In this document: piece by piece, positions 5,708 to 7,037 of the stretch
Layout of the letters: each line of letters opens with the position of its first letter
Numbering within the stretch: the first letter of the stretch is position 1
Assembly: GCA_011048475.1 (NCBI GenBank)
Contig: DSDZ01000189.1
Location: forward strand, 1-7,037
Direction: 5' to 3'
Origin: Bacteroides sp.
Lineage (GTDB): Bacteria; Bacteroidota; Bacteroidia; Bacteroidales; GCA-2748055
Length of the DNA stretch: 7,037 nt
Position numbers and translations under genes: made by a program
Notes under the pieces: model-generated
What the model was told of the DNA's origin: nothing
Seen by the model: only the letters and a program-made list of their open reading frames with translations
The model's database searches: none

Positions 5708-6985
5708 TCACTGGCAGGGATCATTCACCTCTCCCGGGGTGCCCAGGTCCCCCGTACTGTAGGCAGATGTGGAGGTGCACCAGGAGCTACCAAGGACTGC
5801 GTCCGCCGCGTTGAGCAATGACGGGTTCAGGGAGATGGATGCTCCCGAGCCGCCCGGGAATCCTGTTTCCCCGTAGTTCAGGGAAAATATCAATGCCCCG
5901 GGATCGGTTTCCGTTCCCTCATTATGAATGGCCAGCACTGCCCCTGTGTTGGATAGGGTAATATCCGAACCATAGGTGTGGCTGTTGGTCACATCCACTG
6001 CCAGGTCGGTCCGTCTGAAGACGAAATATTCTGCCGGTGGCAATTCAATGGGATCGGCAATGATATGACTGTTCGCATCGTCCCTTGCCAGTATCAGGTT
6101 CTGCAGGTTGATCGTCCGTCCCGAATTGTTGTATATTTCAAACCATTCTCCTTCGGTGTCGGATAGTGCAGACGGATCATACATAATCTCGGTGATCAGG
6201 ATCTCGCCATATCCGACTGCCCCGTTCTGCTGGTTCCCTGATTCATCAGAGATCTCAACGATTTCCACCTGTACCACCGTCTCATCCAGCAATATCTGAA
6301 AAGTCGCCATTCCCTCATTGATCGATGCATCCACCTGGATCTCGTAATGCCTGTTCGCCAGCGGATCCGGTATGCTTCCTGATAGTGTTTTGGTGACCTG
6401 CGTTCCGTCCAGCTTCTGGTACGAGAGCTCCACCAGGATCTCGAGAGGAAGCGTCCGGAAATAACCCAGCCTCTTTTCCCCTTTTGAAAATACCAGGGAG
6501 CCAGTCACCGATGAAACAGTGGTCGTGTAATCAAGAAAATTGTCAATGATATTTGCGGAATAGACCACCGATACGATCGTATTTGCCAGCTGACAGGTCA
6601 CCGTCACCGATTCCTGTGCATTGCTGCTGATGGTAAACAGATCCGAAATCCCGTAGTAATAAGGATTTTCGAAGGCAGCCGGAAGGTCGTTGTCGGAATG
6701 TGCTTCCACATAGTAATCGCCGGTTTCAAGTTCGATGATCTCCGGCATCTCCATGACAGTTTCAAATGTCATCGCCACGGTCCCGTCCGCTTTGTAGATC
6801 ACCACTTTGAAATCTTCCGTCTGCTGGGTTGATTTCAGAAGGCTTTGTCGTTCCACCACCTGGATATCCAACCCGACGTTAATGTGTAGGGTGCCCTTCC
6901 CGGTACCGGTTTCACGTTCCTCTTTCTGACAGGAGACGAAGGGGATCATCATCAGAAAGACCAGTAAAGCATAAAATGATTTCAT
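5708..6985 (-). CDS. Surface lipoprotein with DUF4493-like region and lamin-tail domain
   Basis: The 425-residue product begins with a lipoprotein signal peptide: a Lys near the start, a hydrophobic core (about 4-16), then FVSC with Cys19 as lipidation site. The next residues, QKEE, closely fit the QKDDE-type export signal that sends Bacteroidota lipoproteins to the outer surface. Residues about 30-145 resemble DUF4493, seen in FKVVIYKADGTV (59-70), LETGDYYVEAHSD (86-98), AAFENPYYYG (103-112) and VTCQLAN (129-135). Residues 145-245 are a beta-rich linker. Residues about 257-385 match a lamin-tail (LTD) domain: ILITEIMYDP (262-271), EGEWFEIYN (278-286) and LSNTGAVLAI (344-353). The end, WCTSTSAYSTGDLGTPGEVN, is the usual LTD closing segment. 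Such domains are thought to bind other surface molecules; the ligand is unknown. It is convergent with the MarR-type gene, 16 bases away, and has no clear Shine-Dalgarno. Confidence 0.82.
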   Translation of the reverse strand: MKSFYALLVFLMMIPFVSCQKEERETGTGKGTLHINVGLDIQVVERQSLLKSTQQTEDFKVVIYKADGTVAMTFETVMEMPEIIELETGDYYVEAHSDNDLPAAFENPYYYGISDLFTISSNAQESVTVTCQLANTIVSVVYSANIIDNFLDYTTTVSSVTGSLVFSKGEKRLGYFRTLPLEILVELSYQKLDGTQVTKTLSGSIPDPLANRHYEIQVDASINEGMATFQILLDETVVQVEIVEISDESGNQQNGAVGYGEILITEIMYDPSALSDTEGEWFEIYNNSGRTINLQNLILARDDANSHIIADPIELPPAEYFVFRRTDLAVDVTNSHTYGSDITLSNTGAVLAIHNEGTETDPGALIFSLNYGETGFPGGSGASISLNPSLLNAADAVLGSSWCTSTSAYSTGDLGTPGEVNDPCQ

Positions 6986-7037
6986 CAGTAAAAGGTTTTT
7001 GAAGGTTGATAAAAAGTCTTACTGGCTTGATGTGGCC

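Noticed and set aside
6571..6582. Palindrome ATACGATCGTAT, reminiscent of the operator arm
   Set aside because: It is inside the lipoprotein coding region, has a different core order from ATCGnnnnCGAT, and is not near a promoter. It is probably chance.

Overview
The window looks like an ordinary chromosomal stretch from a member of the Bacteroidota. I infer this from four things: a surface lipoprotein with a Cys-Gln-Lys-Glu-Glu export-type signal plus a DUF4493-like region and a lamin-tail domain; a kinase fused to a RapZ C-terminal domain, an architecture I associate with Bacteroidota; weak or oddly placed Shine-Dalgarno sequences; and two promoter candidates resembling the Bacteroidota -33 TTTG / -7 TAnnTTTG pattern. 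Genus cannot be set from the sequence alone. I saw no tRNA, rRNA, insertion sequence, CRISPR array or phage gene.

Layout. Positions 1-915 (+) hold the 3' end of a GH78-type alpha-L-rhamnosidase. It meets a leftward four-gene run exactly stop to stop. In transcription order that run is trmO-like tRNA methyltransferase (4295-3810), an extended TspO-like membrane protein (3790-3029), a class I SAM methyltransferase (3007-2402) and an aminoglycoside-phosphotransferase-fold kinase fused to a RapZ C-terminal domain (2349-916). Gaps are 19, 21 and 52 bases, so an operon read from a promoter near 4311-4340 is likely. Upstream on the same strand is a GreA/GreB C-terminal, Rnk-type protein (4867-4421). 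It is divergent from a long MarR-type regulator (4990-5691). The space between these two holds a perfect 12-bp inverted repeat that is a good operator candidate. The right end (6985-5708, minus) is the surface lipoprotein, convergent with marR across 16 bases.

How the genes may work together. The MarR-type protein probably controls itself and perhaps the Rnk-type gene through the inverted repeat. The trmO run mixes tRNA modification, a membrane protein, an orphan methyltransferase and an amino-sugar-type kinase/sensor, so it looks like a housekeeping cluster, not a single pathway. The kinase-RapZ fusion is the most interesting protein. AmgK-type kinases act on MurNAc/GlcNAc and the RapZ C-terminal domain binds glucosamine-6-phosphate in Escherichia coli, so the fusion could couple amino-sugar salvage to sensing. 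That link is inference. I found no clear multi-gene novel defence or mobile system here.
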